A DNA stretch of 61,938 bases from Flavobacterium subsaxonicum WB 4.1-42 = DSM 21790 (GCF_000422725.1 NZ_AUGP01000008.1:1-61938); one strand, 5' to 3'; shown: positions 1 through 9,423, counted from the stretch's first letter. Notes: generated by a model from the letters alone, not told the origin. Numbers and translations are program-made.

Positions 1-2573
1 GTTACGGTTATGGCAAGGCGGGTTGCGCTTTCGCAAGTACCTACTATTTGTGAAGCATAGTAAGTTGCGCCATCTACAAGTGCGGTAGTCGGAGCAATGG
101 CAGTTCCTCCCGTTGCAGTGGTATAGAAAGTAACTCCCATTTCATTAACCTGAAGATCCGCTACTGTTGGAGCGTCAGCAAGACAGAAATCCTGTGTAGC
201 ATCAGTAGTAGTTGGTGTAGCAGCGTTGCCTACTGTTACGGTTATGGCAAGTCGCACCGAACTTGAACAGCTGGTTACGGCATCTATAACGCCTACATAA
301 TAGGTTGTGCCATTTATAAGGGCTGTGGTTGCCGGCAGTAACGCGCCACCAGTTGCTGCATCATAAAATACAACACCAGTTTCGTTTACTTGCAGGTCGG
401 CCAGTGTTGGGCTGTCTGAAAGGCAGAAATCCTGGGTTGTATCCAGCGTGGTTGGCGTTGGCGCATCGTTTATAATTACGGCTATTGCCAGGCGTGTGGC
501 GCTTTCGCAATCGGTAACCTCATCGTATACCACCACATAATAGGTAGTGCCGGTTACCAAAGGCGTTGTAGCTGCAAGGGCTGTACCGCCTGTTGCTGCT
601 GCATAAAAACGCACACTTGGCTCGTTTACCTGAATATCGGCAAGGGTTGGCGCATCTATAGCACAAAACTCCTGGCTGGCATCGGCGGTTGTAGCGGTTG
701 GTAACGGGTTTATAAGGCATAGGTCGCATACCGTGCCGTTATTGTCGTAGTTATCGTTATAATAATTATCCAGCACAAAAACATCGGCAAAATAATTATT
801 AAAGTCGCCGCCACTCATACCGGCATCGCCCGATTGCGGATCGGTATCATTGTTAAACAACCTGATGCCTTCGGCACAACACTGGCTGTTGGGCAGCACG
901 AATGTAAAGAGCAACAGCTCCTCGCCTGCCGTAAAGTTGAGTGTAGAACCGTTAGTGGTTACGGCATGAAAATCGTTGGCCGGAGACGCCGCCGGGCCAT
1001 ATATCTGAGAATTATCCGTCCAGATACCGCCATTTACCGTGGTTATTACCAGCGGAACATTGGCTATTACGGCAGGTAACGCTATAGAAACCTGGCTTCC
1101 GCCCGAAACAAAAAAGCCTGTATCGGTAAAGTTAGGAAGCGCGTACACCTCATACGTACACGTAGCCGGGTTAAAGGTTACATTAAAGTTTATTTGCGGA
1201 TTTACCGTACACGCCGGGTTAGACGGATTAGGGTCGCACGGGTTTAACGGGTTGGTGCCGTTAGTAACCTCTGTACCATCGTTAATGCCATCGCCATCGC
1301 TGTCCGGGTTGGTTGGGTTGGTGCCAATAGCAGCCTCCTCGGTATTATCTAAACCGTCGTTATCCTGGTCGCACGGGCCGGCCGCAGGGTTAGGGTCGCA
1401 TGGGTTTAGCGGGTCGCTGCCATTGGTAACTTCGGCACCATCATTAATACCATCGCCATCGGTGTCGGGGTTAGTAGGGTCGGTACCCTGCGTTCCCTCC
1501 TGTGCGTTGGTAAGGCCATCGCCATCCTGGTCACAGGCAGGAAAGTTTACGTTAGGGCTGCACGCATCCAGCGGGTTGCTGCCGTTAGTAACTTCTGTAC
1601 CATCGTTTATTCCATCGCCATCGGTATCCGGATTAGTAGGGTCTGTACCCAAAGTTGCCTCCTGGGTATTGGTCAGCCCGTCGTTATCCTGATCGCAAAG
1701 GCCTGCGGTAGCATTAGGTATGCAGGGATTGTTATCATCGGGATCGGTATCGGCAGGAACGCCGTCGCCATCATTATCAGTGTCGCAAATTCCGGGGGTT
1801 GGGTTGGGGTCGCACGGGTTCAGGGGGTCGCTGCCGTTGGTAACCTCCGTACCATCGTTTATCCCATCGCCATCGGTATCAGGATTGGTGGGGTTAGTAC
1901 CAATTGCACCTTCATCGGCATTGGTAAGCCCGTCATTATCCTGGTCGCAGGTGGCAAAGTTTGGGTTGGGCACACACGGGTTGTTATCATCGGGGTCAGG
2001 GCCCTCGGCAACACCATCGCCATCATTATCTATAACACCGCAGGTAGTACCGGCATTGTTATAGTTAGTGCCGTAGTAGTCCTGCACATTAAAGGCATTG
2101 CCCACATAGTTATTAAAATCGGCACCACTCATACCGGGTGCGGTAGACTGCGGATCTGTACCGTTGTTAAACAGCCTTACGCCCGGCACACAGGTGCCCG
2201 ACAGTATAAAACGGAACAGCAGCAGCTCTGTATTGGCAGTTAAATTCATATTAGAGCCGTTAGAGGCTATACTATGAAAATCGTGTGCCGCATCTGAAGA
2301 TGGGGCATTTACCTGTGAGTTATCAAACCACGGGCCGCCGTTTACCGTTACTATAGAGAGGGCTGCATTAGGCACCGATGCCGGCACTACTAATGATACC
2401 TGGGTACCGCCCGCAACAAAAAAATTGTTTTGGGTAAAGGTTGGCCTGGCATATACCTCGTAGGTATTGGTAGCGGTTATATATTTTAATGTAAGGTCGA
2501 TTTGCTGCGGATACAGGTATTGTGCCGACATGAGTGCCGTAAATAACAGTATCCTGAGTATAAAGTTTTTCAT
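1..2573 (-). CDS. Large secreted surface protein with TSP3-like calcium repeats and Ig-like repeats (C-terminus off the window)
   Basis: One reading frame stays open from an ATG at 2573 to the left edge (about 857 codons seen), so the 3' end is missing. Residues 1-23 form a signal peptide. A beta-rich domain (about 25-165) is followed by a Cys- and Asp-rich stretch (about 178-453) of repeats of the DxDxDGxxD type, as in thrombospondin type 3 calcium-binding repeats. A second copy of the first domain follows (about 455-600), then at least three Ig-like modules of about 80 residues ending in TRLAITV. Families with this architecture are exported adhesin-like proteins that usually end in a gliding/T9SS-type C-terminal domain; that end is not visible here. 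It lies 62 bp downstream of the next gene on the same strand, so they are probably co-transcribed. Ligand and exact role are unknown. Confidence 0.85.
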   Translation of the reverse strand, partial: MKNFILRILLFTALMSAQYLYPQQIDLTLKYITATNTYEVYARPTFTQNNFFVAGGTQVSLVVPASVPNAALSIVTVNGGPWFDNSQVNAPSSDAAHDFHSIASNGSNMNLTANTELLLFRFILSGTCVPGVRLFNNGTDPQSTAPGMSGADFNNYVGNAFNVQDYYGTNYNNAGTTCGVIDNDGDGVAEGPDPDDNNPCVPNPNFATCDQDNDGLTNADEGAIGTNPTNPDTDGDGINDGTEVTNGSDPLNPCDPNPTPGICDTDNDGDGVPADTDPDDNNPCIPNATAGLCDQDNDGLTNTQEATLGTDPTNPDTDGDGINDGTEVTNGSNPLDACSPNVNFPACDQDGDGLTNAQEGTQGTDPTNPDTDGDGINDGAEVTNGSDPLNPCDPNPAAGPCDQDNDGLDNTEEAAIGTNPTNPDSDGDGINDGTEVTNGTNPLNPCDPNPSNPACTVNPQINFNVTFNPATCTYEVYALPNFTDTGFFVSGGSQVSIALPAVIANVPLVITTVNGGIWTDNSQIYGPAASPANDFHAVTTNGSTLNFTAGEELLLFTFVLPNSQCCAEGIRLFNNDTDPQSGDAGMSGGDFNNYFADVFVLDNYYNDNYDNNGTVCDLCLINPLPTATTADASQEFCAIDAPTLADIQVNEPSVRFYAAATGGTALAATTPLVTGTTYYVVVYDEVTDCESATRLAIAVIINDAPTPTTLDTTQDFCLSDSPTLADLQVNETGVVFYDAATGGALLPATTALINGTTYYVGVIDAVTSCSSSVRLAITVTVGNAATPTTTDATQDFCLADAPTVADLQVNEMGVTFYTTATGGTAIAPTTALVDGATYYASQIVGTCESATRLAITV
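1215..2040 (-). repeat. Tandem TSP3-like coding repeats, unit about 162 bp
   Basis: Within the surface protein gene, near-identical blocks encoding [15 protein letters not shown] followed by [13 protein letters not shown] recur about every 162 bp (54 codons), with equivalent points near 1241, 1401 and 1564, and a further copy near 1821 after a shorter variant unit. Each unit has two Asp-rich calcium-loop motifs and Cys residues at fixed spacing. The DNA similarity makes copy-number change by recombination plausible. Confidence 0.85.
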
Positions 2574-2635
2574 ACGCAACTAAGTATATAATTAAATAGG
2601 ATTGAGAAAATAAAATGAATTTTTACGATTGCATT

Positions 2636-5089
2636 TTATTGGGGTATCTGCTCGAACATACCGTTATAATTAATGAGCGTATTTTGATTTAACGGATAGG
2701 TTAGTATGATATTTAATATCAGCTGCCTGTCGTTATTGGCACCATCGTACAGCACTTTACCATCCATGTTTACATCTCCGGAAAAATATCCGGTTGTATT
2801 GGCATAGTTAAGTATCTGCGCAGTATTATCGGGGAAAGACAGTACCTGGCCGGCAGCGGTTTGCCTGTCGTTGGCGGCGCCATCATATTTTACCTGGGTA
2901 TCAAAATTGGCATTACCTGTGTATAAAGCCCTTACACCGTTTACGGTAGCCATAGCTTCCTGCCCGCTGTAGCCCGGTAACGAGAATAGATCATCATTAG
3001 CAAGGGTGGTAAAATCTACCGCTACAGCACCTGCTGTTACTGCCTGTACATCTGTGGCAAGTGCGCCAAAGTGGTTTCTGTGTTTTATAGCTACATAAAA
3101 AGATGCCGGTAATCCGGGTACGTTGAGTGCACCGCCATCGGCAGCCACAATATCGCCATCCCTTTGCACAAGCGCCGATACGGTTCTTATAACCGTTTGT
3201 ATGTTGGCCTGGCTCCTTATCTCTATAAAAACCCAGTCTACAATGGCATTGCCTGTACCGGCATTGGCATTTAAAACGGCCTGGGTGGTAACTTCGGTTC
3301 CGCCACCGCCCACGTGGGTAAAGCGTGCATTAAGCGCAGCACTGTAGGGCTGGTTTAGCGGTATGTTGCCCATAGTGCGCAAATCGTCGCGCATTAGGCC
3401 ATCGCTTACGCCAAATAACGGACCCTGTAACAGTACTTTTAAGTTTAATGTTACTGCGCACAGTGTGTTAAGGTTTACCGTTATGGCAAGCCTTGTAGTA
3501 CTCTGGCAGGTGGTAACCGGGTTTACTGCTGCTGCATAATATACTGTGCCGTTTGTTAAGGCTGTAGTTAGCGGTAAAAGGTTACCGCCGGTTGCAGCAT
3601 CATAAAAAACAACGCCTGCCTCATTCACCTGGAGGTTGGCAAGCGTTGGCAAAGTAAAAGAGCAAAACTGTTGTGTGGTGTTTAATGTTGTTGGCGGTGC
3701 CACAACATCTATAGTAACATTTACGGCTACACGGGCAGATTCTTCCGGACAGCCAATTTTGGCCGCAGCCACATAAAAAGTTGTATTTGCAGTAATGGCA
3801 GGTGTTACAAACGGGCTGCCCGATGCTACTGTTGTAGCTGTGCCACCTGTTGGGGTGGTGTACCAGCGCAGCTCGTTACCTGCGCCTGTGGTTGCTGTTA
3901 ACGATGCCGTAGCACCGCTACACACCACCGCATTTACAGAAGCCGGATCTATAACAGGAAGTGCCGGTGTGCGCAATGCCCCATAAAAGTATAAGTTTTG
4001 AGATACCGATGCGCCTACTAATGAAAAGAACCGAACGGTTATCCTGTCTACAGGTTCGCCCGGCGAAACGGGTATGTTGGTTATGGCATTGCCCTGCAGG
4101 TTGAGCAGATTTAACGATAGTAAGGTGGCAAGGCTCTGGTTAGAAACCTCATCGGCACCCAGGTACGATATTACCCGTATATCATTAACCACATTTAAGT
4201 CGAGTAACGTTTGTGCCAGCCGTATGCGTACCATAAACTGGTCTGTTGCGGCAGATGGGCCTTCAAAATAAACCGTTTGCTCTACAGACGACCCTACCCC
4301 TAAAAGCCCAAGGCTAAGTGTAGAAAAGTTAGTAGCATCGGTATCTATGGCATTTTGCGGGTTTAGTACACCGGCAGTACCTAATTGTAGCAGGTCAAGG
4401 CTTATGCCCGTGCCGCTAAACGATGTAAATGCCGCATTACCGCAGTTGGCAGGTGCCGAAACATAAAAAGCCTCAAAAACATCTAACCAGCGTGTATTGG
4501 CCGATAACGATATAACAGCATTTACCCTGTTAGTCAGCCTGATACTCCTGTAAGCTGATGCCGGAGTTATAGCTAAAAAATAATTACCGGTAGCATCTAC
4601 AACCACCCTAAGCCGGTCTCCGGCAAAGTCGCTGGCAGTGGCAGTGTCTCCGGTTAAAACTACCGTAGCACCATTTTTTGCCTGAACGGTAAAGTTCTGG
4701 TTGCCTATTAAAAGGTTGCCTAAAAGGTCGTTTAGCAGGCCACCCAAACTACCTCCCAAAAGGGCCGATAGAAATTGCTGCTCGGCATTGAGCTTTACAT
4801 ACGTGGTGGTTTCTGCAGGTATAAGATCTGTAAATTGCAGCTCTAAATGCCCGGTATACGGGGCTTCTCCTAATATAACCCCTGCACTTGCGTTAATGCG
4901 GGCACGGGTGGCTAAATTTTGGTCGATTGCATTGCCCGAAGGGAAGGCGGCGGCAATGTGGTCTTCGGCAATAACCGAAGAAGCGTAAATTCTCGTTTGC
5001 GCATTTACATCGTTTTGAGATGTAAGTAGCAGCATAATAGTGAGTAAGGTGAGAATTTTGAATTTTTTAAGAGTAGTTTTTAAAGCCAT
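2636..5089 (-). CDS. Secreted surface protein with Ig-like modules and dockerin-like C-terminal calcium motifs
   Basis: I start this at the ATG at 5089 rather than the upstream start at 5119, because the shorter form (817 aa) begins with a clean signal peptide (MALKTTLKKF, a hydrophobic run, then cleavage after DVNA). Two related beta-rich domains (about 31-225 and 226-385) come first, then two Ig-like modules. One of these is very similar to the modules of the adjacent downstream gene ([15 protein letters not shown]). The last 270 residues resemble a Bacteroidota surface-protein module with VDWVFIEIR, a RDGD motif and KHRNHFG, followed by two dockerin-like loops (GNANFD and GDVNMDGK, each followed by YDGA, NDR). 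No canonical T9SS sorting tail is visible. It likely heads a two-gene operon of surface or matrix proteins. Confidence 0.8.
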   Translation of the reverse strand: MALKTTLKKFKILTLLTIMLLLTSQNDVNAQTRIYASSVIAEDHIAAAFPSGNAIDQNLATRARINASAGVILGEAPYTGHLELQFTDLIPAETTTYVKLNAEQQFLSALLGGSLGGLLNDLLGNLLIGNQNFTVQAKNGATVVLTGDTATASDFAGDRLRVVVDATGNYFLAITPASAYRSIRLTNRVNAVISLSANTRWLDVFEAFYVSAPANCGNAAFTSFSGTGISLDLLQLGTAGVLNPQNAIDTDATNFSTLSLGLLGVGSSVEQTVYFEGPSAATDQFMVRIRLAQTLLDLNVVNDIRVISYLGADEVSNQSLATLLSLNLLNLQGNAITNIPVSPGEPVDRITVRFFSLVGASVSQNLYFYGALRTPALPVIDPASVNAVVCSGATASLTATTGAGNELRWYTTPTGGTATTVASGSPFVTPAITANTTFYVAAAKIGCPEESARVAVNVTIDVVAPPTTLNTTQQFCSFTLPTLANLQVNEAGVVFYDAATGGNLLPLTTALTNGTVYYAAAVNPVTTCQSTTRLAITVNLNTLCAVTLNLKVLLQGPLFGVSDGLMRDDLRTMGNIPLNQPYSAALNARFTHVGGGGTEVTTQAVLNANAGTGNAIVDWVFIEIRSQANIQTVIRTVSALVQRDGDIVAADGGALNVPGLPASFYVAIKHRNHFGALATDVQAVTAGAVAVDFTTLANDDLFSLPGYSGQEAMATVNGVRALYTGNANFDTQVKYDGAANDRQTAAGQVLSFPDNTAQILNYANTTGYFSGDVNMDGKVLYDGANNDRQLILNIILTYPLNQNTLINYNGMFEQIPQ

Positions 5090-5255
5090 ATAATCTAAGT
5101 TTAATTCAACAATTACCAATAATTAAGGATTAAATTAGGAATTGTTTTAAGAAACCGTTTGCGTAATTATCATATTCATAATTCAATCGACAAAATGCAC
5201 GTTTTTATCGATGAAAATTAAATACGTATTCACTTATTAAATAGCGCAGAAAAGC

Positions 5256-5263
5256 TATTTTTG
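5256..5263 (+). promoter_or_regulatory. Candidate -7 box of the prfC promoter
   Basis: TATTTTTG matches the Bacteroidota sigma-A -7 consensus TAnnTTTG and lies about 30 bp before the chosen ATG of the release factor gene. I see no clear TTG -33 element at 17-23 bp upstream, so this is a weak call. Confidence 0.35.
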
Positions 5264-5293
5264 TGCTACAATGTAAACAACTGTTATAGAGAG

Positions 5294-6883
5294 ATGAGTT
5301 TTATAGAAGAGATAGAAAGAAGGCGCACTTTTGGTATTATATCCCACCCCGATGCTGGTAAGACTACCCTTACAGAAAAGCTATTGCTTTTTGGTGGTGC
5401 CATACAAGAGGCCGGTGCCGTTAAGAGTAATAAAATTAAAAAAGGTGCAACCAGCGACTTTATGGAAATTGAGCGCCAAAGGGGTATATCTGTTGCTACC
5501 TCTGTGCTTGCGTTTAATTATAAAGACAAAAAAATAAACATCCTGGATACACCCGGCCACAAAGATTTTGCCGAGGACACCTTTAGGACCCTTACCGCTG
5601 TAGACAGCGTTATTGTGGTTATAGACGTTGCCAAGGGTGTTGAGGAGCAAACCGAAAAACTGGTTGAGGTGTGCCGCATGCGCAGCATACCCATGATCGT
5701 GTTTATTAATAAAATGGACCGTGAGGGTAAAGATGCTTTCGACCTTATGGATGAGGTGGAGCAAAAGCTTGGCCTTAGGGTTACCCCCCTAAGCTTCCCG
5801 ATAGGTATGGGTTACGATTTTCAGGGTATTTATAACATCTGGGAAAAGAACATTAATCTTTTTAGCGGAGACAGCCGTAAAGATATAGAAGAGACTATTG
5901 CTTTTAGCGATATCAATAACCCGGAACTGGACAGCATTATAGGGCCAAAACCGGCTACAAGGCTGCGCGAAGAGCTGGAACTTATAGACGAGGTATACCC
6001 GGCCTTTAACCGCCAGGAGTATTTAGATGGCCATTTGCAACCTGTATTCTTTGGTTCGGCATTAAATAACTTTGGGGTGCGCGAGCTGTTAGACTGCTTT
6101 ATACAAATTGCACCATCGCCAAGGCCAAAAGACAGCGACACCCGCAACGTTAAGCCGGATGAAACTAAATTCTCTGGCTTTGTGTTTAAAATACACGCCA
6201 ACATGGACCCTAAGCACCGCGACCGCCTTGCATTTATAAAAGTAGTTTCGGGCACGTTTGAGCGTAACAAGCCGTATTTGCACGTGCGTCACAACAAAAA
6301 CCTTAAATTCAGCAGCCCCAATGCCTTTTTTGCCGAGAAAAAAGAGATTGTAGATATTTCTTACCCCGGCGATATTGTTGGCCTGCACGATACCGGTAAC
6401 TTTAAAATTGGCGATACCCTTACAGAGGGCGAGCAAATGAGCTTTAAAGGCATACCAAGTTTTTCTCCGGAGCATTTTAGGTACATTAACAATGCCGACC
6501 CAATGAAGGCTAAGCAGCTTGAAAAAGGTGTAGACCAGCTTATGGACGAGGGTGTTGCACAGCTATTTACCCTGGAGATGAACAACCGTAAGGTTATTGG
6601 TACCGTGGGTGCCCTGCAGTACGAAGTTATACAGTACAGGCTGGAACACGAATATGGCGCAAAATGTTCGTACGAGCTTTTCCCGGCGTATAAAGCCTGC
6701 TGGGTTAAACCCGATGACCCAAAGAACGAAGAGTTTGCCGAGTTTAAGCGTATTAAGCAAAAATTTATGGCAAAAGACAAGTTTGGCCAGTTGGTATTTT
6801 TAGCCGATTCTGAATTTTCTATACAAATGACACAGTCTAAATACCCAAGTGTAAAGTTATTCTACACTTCTGAATTTGATTAA
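5294..6883 (+). CDS. prfC: Peptide chain release factor 3 (RF3), GTPase
   Basis: RF3 is a translational GTPase that removes RF1/RF2 from the ribosome after termination. The 529-aa length is normal for the family. The G domain shows the P-loop SHPDAGKT (residues 17-24), DTPGHKD and NKMD motifs; the effector-loop region contains RGISVATSV. A beta-barrel domain and an RF3-specific C-terminal domain (FTLEMNNRKVIGTVGALQYEV region) follow. I chose the ATG at 5294 (MSFIEEIERRR), where family similarity begins; an upstream in-frame TTG at 5261 adds 11 unrelated residues and sits on the candidate -7 box. It is transcribed alone, divergently from the surface-protein pair. Confidence 0.96.
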   Translation: MSFIEEIERRRTFGIISHPDAGKTTLTEKLLLFGGAIQEAGAVKSNKIKKGATSDFMEIERQRGISVATSVLAFNYKDKKINILDTPGHKDFAEDTFRTLTAVDSVIVVIDVAKGVEEQTEKLVEVCRMRSIPMIVFINKMDREGKDAFDLMDEVEQKLGLRVTPLSFPIGMGYDFQGIYNIWEKNINLFSGDSRKDIEETIAFSDINNPELDSIIGPKPATRLREELELIDEVYPAFNRQEYLDGHLQPVFFGSALNNFGVRELLDCFIQIAPSPRPKDSDTRNVKPDETKFSGFVFKIHANMDPKHRDRLAFIKVVSGTFERNKPYLHVRHNKNLKFSSPNAFFAEKKEIVDISYPGDIVGLHDTGNFKIGDTLTEGEQMSFKGIPSFSPEHFRYINNADPMKAKQLEKGVDQLMDEGVAQLFTLEMNNRKVIGTVGALQYEVIQYRLEHEYGAKCSYELFPAYKACWVKPDDPKNEEFAEFKRIKQKFMAKDKFGQLVFLADSEFSIQMTQSKYPSVKLFYTSEFD

Positions 6884-6898
6884 ATTATAACTAAGCTT

Positions 6899-6966
6899 TG
6901 TGTTGCAAAATATTTATTTCTTAAATAATGCAGTAAACCTGCAGTTAATCGATATTTTGCAACACA
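6899..6966. repeat. Perfect 15-bp inverted repeat with nested hairpin, downstream of prfC
   Basis: TGTGTTGCAAAATAT (6899-6913) is the exact reverse complement of 6952-6966, separated by 38 bp. Within the loop, TGCAG and CTGCA form a second small stem around 6930-6945. No T-tract follows, so it is not a standard intrinsic terminator. It could be an mRNA 3' end structure for prfC or a cruciform/operator upstream of the kinase gene. Confidence 0.7.
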
Positions 6967-6985
6967 TTGCTGATTATTAATATTT

Positions 6986-7018
6986 TACGTATCTTTAGTA
7001 TACGTATATGGCATACGT
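6986..7018. promoter_or_regulatory. Candidate operator: three TACGTAT-type half-sites before the kinase gene
   Basis: TACGTAT (6986-6992) and ATACGTA (7000-7006) form an inverted pair with a 7-bp spacer, and a third ATACGT lies at 7013-7018. The cluster is about 150 bp upstream of the histidine kinase/response regulator pair and could be an autoregulatory site. Function is inferred from symmetry only. Confidence 0.4.
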
Positions 7019-7169
7019 TTTGCTTATCAGGACAAGTATAAAAATAATGCAAGCATACTACTTACCTGTTAACCAAAACATTTAAGTAACACTAAGTAAG
7101 CTATTATTACTAACCGGATATTTTTCCACTACTATTATAATAGCAATGCATTTTTTTTACCAGACTATG

Positions 7170-8006
7170 ATGATAAGAAAAAGATACATATTTGTTACCA
7201 TTTTAATATTGTTGGCCTGCATAAACAGCTACAGCAATAGTTTATTACCGGATACTGCTACAACAGTACCTACAAGCCGAAGTGAGGCCCTGTTGGAAAT
7301 AAGCAAAGACTATAATAAAATACTCTTGCTGGGGCTTGCCTTTAGCATCTTTACGTCTATATTTTTATTTTTCCAGGTTCGCCAAAAGCACCGTAAAGAA
7401 AAGGTGTTTGAGGCCTACTCTGCCGAGACACGCATATCTCGCAAAGTGCACGACGAAATTGCCAACGAAATCTACGGCACCATACTGTTTGTTGCTAACG
7501 AAGAGGTGGTTTCGGGCGCTAAAAAAGACAGGCTTATATCGCAATTAGACGATATTTACCTGAGAACCCGAAATATTTCCAGAGAAAGTAACGATATAGA
7601 TACCGGCTTGCGCTATGCCGTGCAATTAAAACTTATGCTAAACTGCTACAGCACCGATACCGTAAACGTGATTATTAAAGGCATTGATAAGGTAGACTGG
7701 GAAAAGCTGTCTGTTGCCAAAAAAATAGCTACACACCGTGTTTTACAGGAGCTTATGACCAACATGACAAAGCACAGCGAAGCCACCGTAGTACTGGTAG
7801 ATTTTAAAGAAGAAAAGAAAAAAATACAAATTACATACTCAGACAACGGGAAGGGTTTGCGTACCGAAAAAATTATTTTTAAAAATGGACTGCAAAATGT
7901 GGAAAACCGTATGGATTCTATCGATGGCAGTGTTATTTTTGATACCAAGCCAAGGGCAGGATTTCACCTTACATTAACTTACCCGGCCTACACACCATAT
8001 GTTTAG
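7170..8006 (+). CDS. Sensor histidine kinase, NarL-type (two-component system)
   Basis: A short membrane kinase. Residues 1-22 look like a signal peptide or first membrane segment, and a second membrane segment (ILLLGLAFSIFTSIFLFF) precedes a cytoplasmic part. The phospho-acceptor region reads RKVHDEIANEIYG, like the dimerisation/phosphotransfer domain of NarL-type kinases. The ATPase part shows an N box (LQELMTNMTKHSEA) and a G box (DNGKGL, GLQNVENR). There is almost no periplasmic sensor domain. The start is uncertain: ATGs at 7146, 7167 and 7170 are in frame, and I prefer 7170 because it gives the cleanest signal sequence (MIRKRYIF). The 3' end overlaps the response regulator by 8 bp, indicating translational coupling with its partner. 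The signal is unknown. Confidence 0.85.
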   Translation: MIRKRYIFVTILILLACINSYSNSLLPDTATTVPTSRSEALLEISKDYNKILLLGLAFSIFTSIFLFFQVRQKHRKEKVFEAYSAETRISRKVHDEIANEIYGTILFVANEEVVSGAKKDRLISQLDDIYLRTRNISRESNDIDTGLRYAVQLKLMLNCYSTDTVNVIIKGIDKVDWEKLSVAKKIATHRVLQELMTNMTKHSEATVVLVDFKEEKKKIQITYSDNGKGLRTEKIIFKNGLQNVENRMDSIDGSVIFDTKPRAGFHLTLTYPAYTPYV

Positions 8007-8664
8007 AAAGATATTACTTGTAGAAGATATAGATAGCATTAGCTATGGCGTTACAGCCTTATTGCAAAGAAATTTTGATGCCGAAGTACGCAGCACCAAG
8101 TACTGCGATGAAGCGCTGTTAAAGGTTAAAAAGGCCATTTTTGAAAAACAGCCGTTTGACCTTGTTATTACCGACCTCTCTTTTCAGGAAACCCACCGGG
8201 AAACAAAAATTACAACCGGAGAAGAACTTATAGGGTTAATTAAAAAAGAACAGCCAAGGCTTAAAATTATAGCCTATTCTGTAGATGATAAGCCACACAA
8301 GGTTAAACTGCTTTTTGATACTTATAAAATTAATGGTTTTGTAGCCAAAGGCCGCGACAGCATTACGCAGCTAATTGAGGCTATAGATTTAATATACCAC
8401 ACAGCAGAAGTGTTTATATCGCCACAACTTGCCGGCTCTATAAAAGAGTTTTCTATAGAGATAGATGATGATGATATTGAGCTGTTACGGTGCCTTTCTA
8501 TTGGCATGACACAGTCTGAAATTAGCGAGATTTTCAGGATACAGCACAAAAAAACATCGAGCACCAGTAGCATAGAAAAAAGGCTTAATAAGCTTAAAGC
8601 CTATTTTAAAGCCAACAACACTATACACCTTGTAGCTATTACTAAAGATATGGGACTAATATAA
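7999..8664 (+). CDS. Response regulator with receiver and LuxR/NarL-like C-terminal HTH
   Basis: The 221-aa protein has an N-terminal receiver domain: acidic residues VED near position 10, phospho-acceptor Asp59 in VITDLSF, and a conserved Lys around FVAKGRD. The C-terminal part (about 150-221) has the LLRCLSIGMTQSEISEIF pattern of a LuxR/NarL-type helix-turn-helix, though the recognition helix region (KKTSSTSSIEKRLNKLK) is divergent. It overlaps the upstream kinase gene by 8 bp and is evidently its cognate regulator, probably a DNA-binding transcription factor. Targets are unknown; the TACGTAT cluster upstream of the operon is one candidate site. Confidence 0.85.
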   Translation: MFRKILLVEDIDSISYGVTALLQRNFDAEVRSTKYCDEALLKVKKAIFEKQPFDLVITDLSFQETHRETKITTGEELIGLIKKEQPRLKIIAYSVDDKPHKVKLLFDTYKINGFVAKGRDSITQLIEAIDLIYHTAEVFISPQLAGSIKEFSIEIDDDDIELLRCLSIGMTQSEISEIFRIQHKKTSSTSSIEKRLNKLKAYFKANNTIHLVAITKDMGLI

Positions 8665-8763
8665 ATTGAAATACGCTTAAATTTTAGTATGTAGATTTTT
8701 ATATTTAACAAATGTTTAACTACTTTTTACGGAAAACCGTAAGGAACTTTGTTAACTATTTTA

Positions 8764-8771
8764 TAAATTTG
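8764..8771 (+). promoter_or_regulatory. Candidate -7 box (TAAATTTG) in the 8665-8892 gap
   Basis: TAAATTTG fits TAnnTTTG. A TTTG at 8748-8751 is too close (12 bp) to be a standard -33 element. If used, the leader of the downstream 157-aa gene would be over 110 nt long. Confidence 0.25.
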
Positions 8772-8892
8772 ATAGGGAATTTTTAATCAAAAAATAAATA
8801 AACAGCCAAAAAACTGATTATTTTTCATCTACTACTTTGATATAGTTCTTACAAAACTGAATCAATTATTAATATATTAATTACTGTTACTT

Positions 8893-9366
8893 ATGAAGTA
8901 TATAATTGTAAAAGGTGCCAGAAGTTCCGGAAAAGCAGAGACAATTCATGAGGTTTGCAGAAGGTTAAAACCCGACGTGATCAGGAAAGTGTATTTCTCT
9001 GAATCAGGCAAGGTATCACTGGAAAAAGTTCCATCTTTATCGGAAGCTAACGATGGTACTTATGTTATTACCGTTAGAAAAAAAAATGTGCTTGTGGTGT
9101 CAGGAGCACCTACACAGCAGCGAAAAAGCATTACAGAAATAATGGAATCGGTTCAAAATTTAAACCTGAAACCCGACTTTGCTATTGTGGCTATGAGGGG
9201 GTTGGAAAAACTTAAAGATTTTGCAACTTCTAAAGAGTTGGAAAAATTTGGCAAGTGCATTTACGAAACCAAAATTTGGCGTATACCCTCTAATAAATTT
9301 AACCTTACAGATGAGTGGAACAAACGAGTCTCCTACCTCACGGCAATAACACTACACAATATATAG
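8893..9366 (+). CDS. Small P-loop-like protein of unknown function
   Basis: I do not recognise this 157-aa protein. Its N-terminus (beta strand MKYIIVK followed by GARSSGKAET, residues 8-17) looks like a Walker A phosphate-binding loop of the GxxxxGKxxT kind, with Ala at the position usually taken by Ser/Thr directly after Lys. Two further strands (TYVITVRKKNVLVVSG and PDFAIVAMRG) could be core strands of a P-loop fold, but no clear Walker B Asp is visible. It has no signal peptide or membrane segment, so it is cytoplasmic. It stands alone between a two-component pair and a convergent glycosidase-like gene and ends in a strong terminator. A nucleotide-binding role is a guess. Confidence 0.7.
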   Translation: MKYIIVKGARSSGKAETIHEVCRRLKPDVIRKVYFSESGKVSLEKVPSLSEANDGTYVITVRKKNVLVVSGAPTQQRKSITEIMESVQNLNLKPDFAIVAMRGLEKLKDFATSKELEKFGKCIYETKIWRIPSNKFNLTDEWNKRVSYLTAITLHNI

Positions 9367-9396
9367 CTTGGCTCCTTTGGGAGCCAAGCTTGTTTT
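9365..9396 (+). terminator. Intrinsic terminator of the P-loop gene (convergent with the GH13-like gene)
   Basis: AGCTTGGCTCC (9365-9375) and GGAGCCAAGCT (9380-9390) form a perfect 11-bp stem with a TTTG loop, followed by TGTTTT. The stem begins at the stop codon. Confidence 0.85.
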
Positions 9397-9423
9397 AAAC
9401 GATTCTTAAAATTAAAATATTTG

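Noticed and set aside
520..729. Minus-strand 69-codon frame
   Set aside because: Different frame inside the Ig-repeat part of the surface protein gene; that gene's own frame is open throughout.
1039..2064. Two plus-strand open frames encoding Gly/Ser/Pro-rich repeats
   Set aside because: They are exact antisense shadows of the TSP3 repeat array of the minus-strand surface protein; the repetition is inherited from that gene, and the minus frame has a signal peptide and motif logic.
2609..2640. AT-rich hairpin between the two surface protein genes
   Set aside because: AATAAAATG and CATTTTATT are complementary but the stem is weak and overlaps the stop codon; not strong enough to call a terminator or to split the operon.
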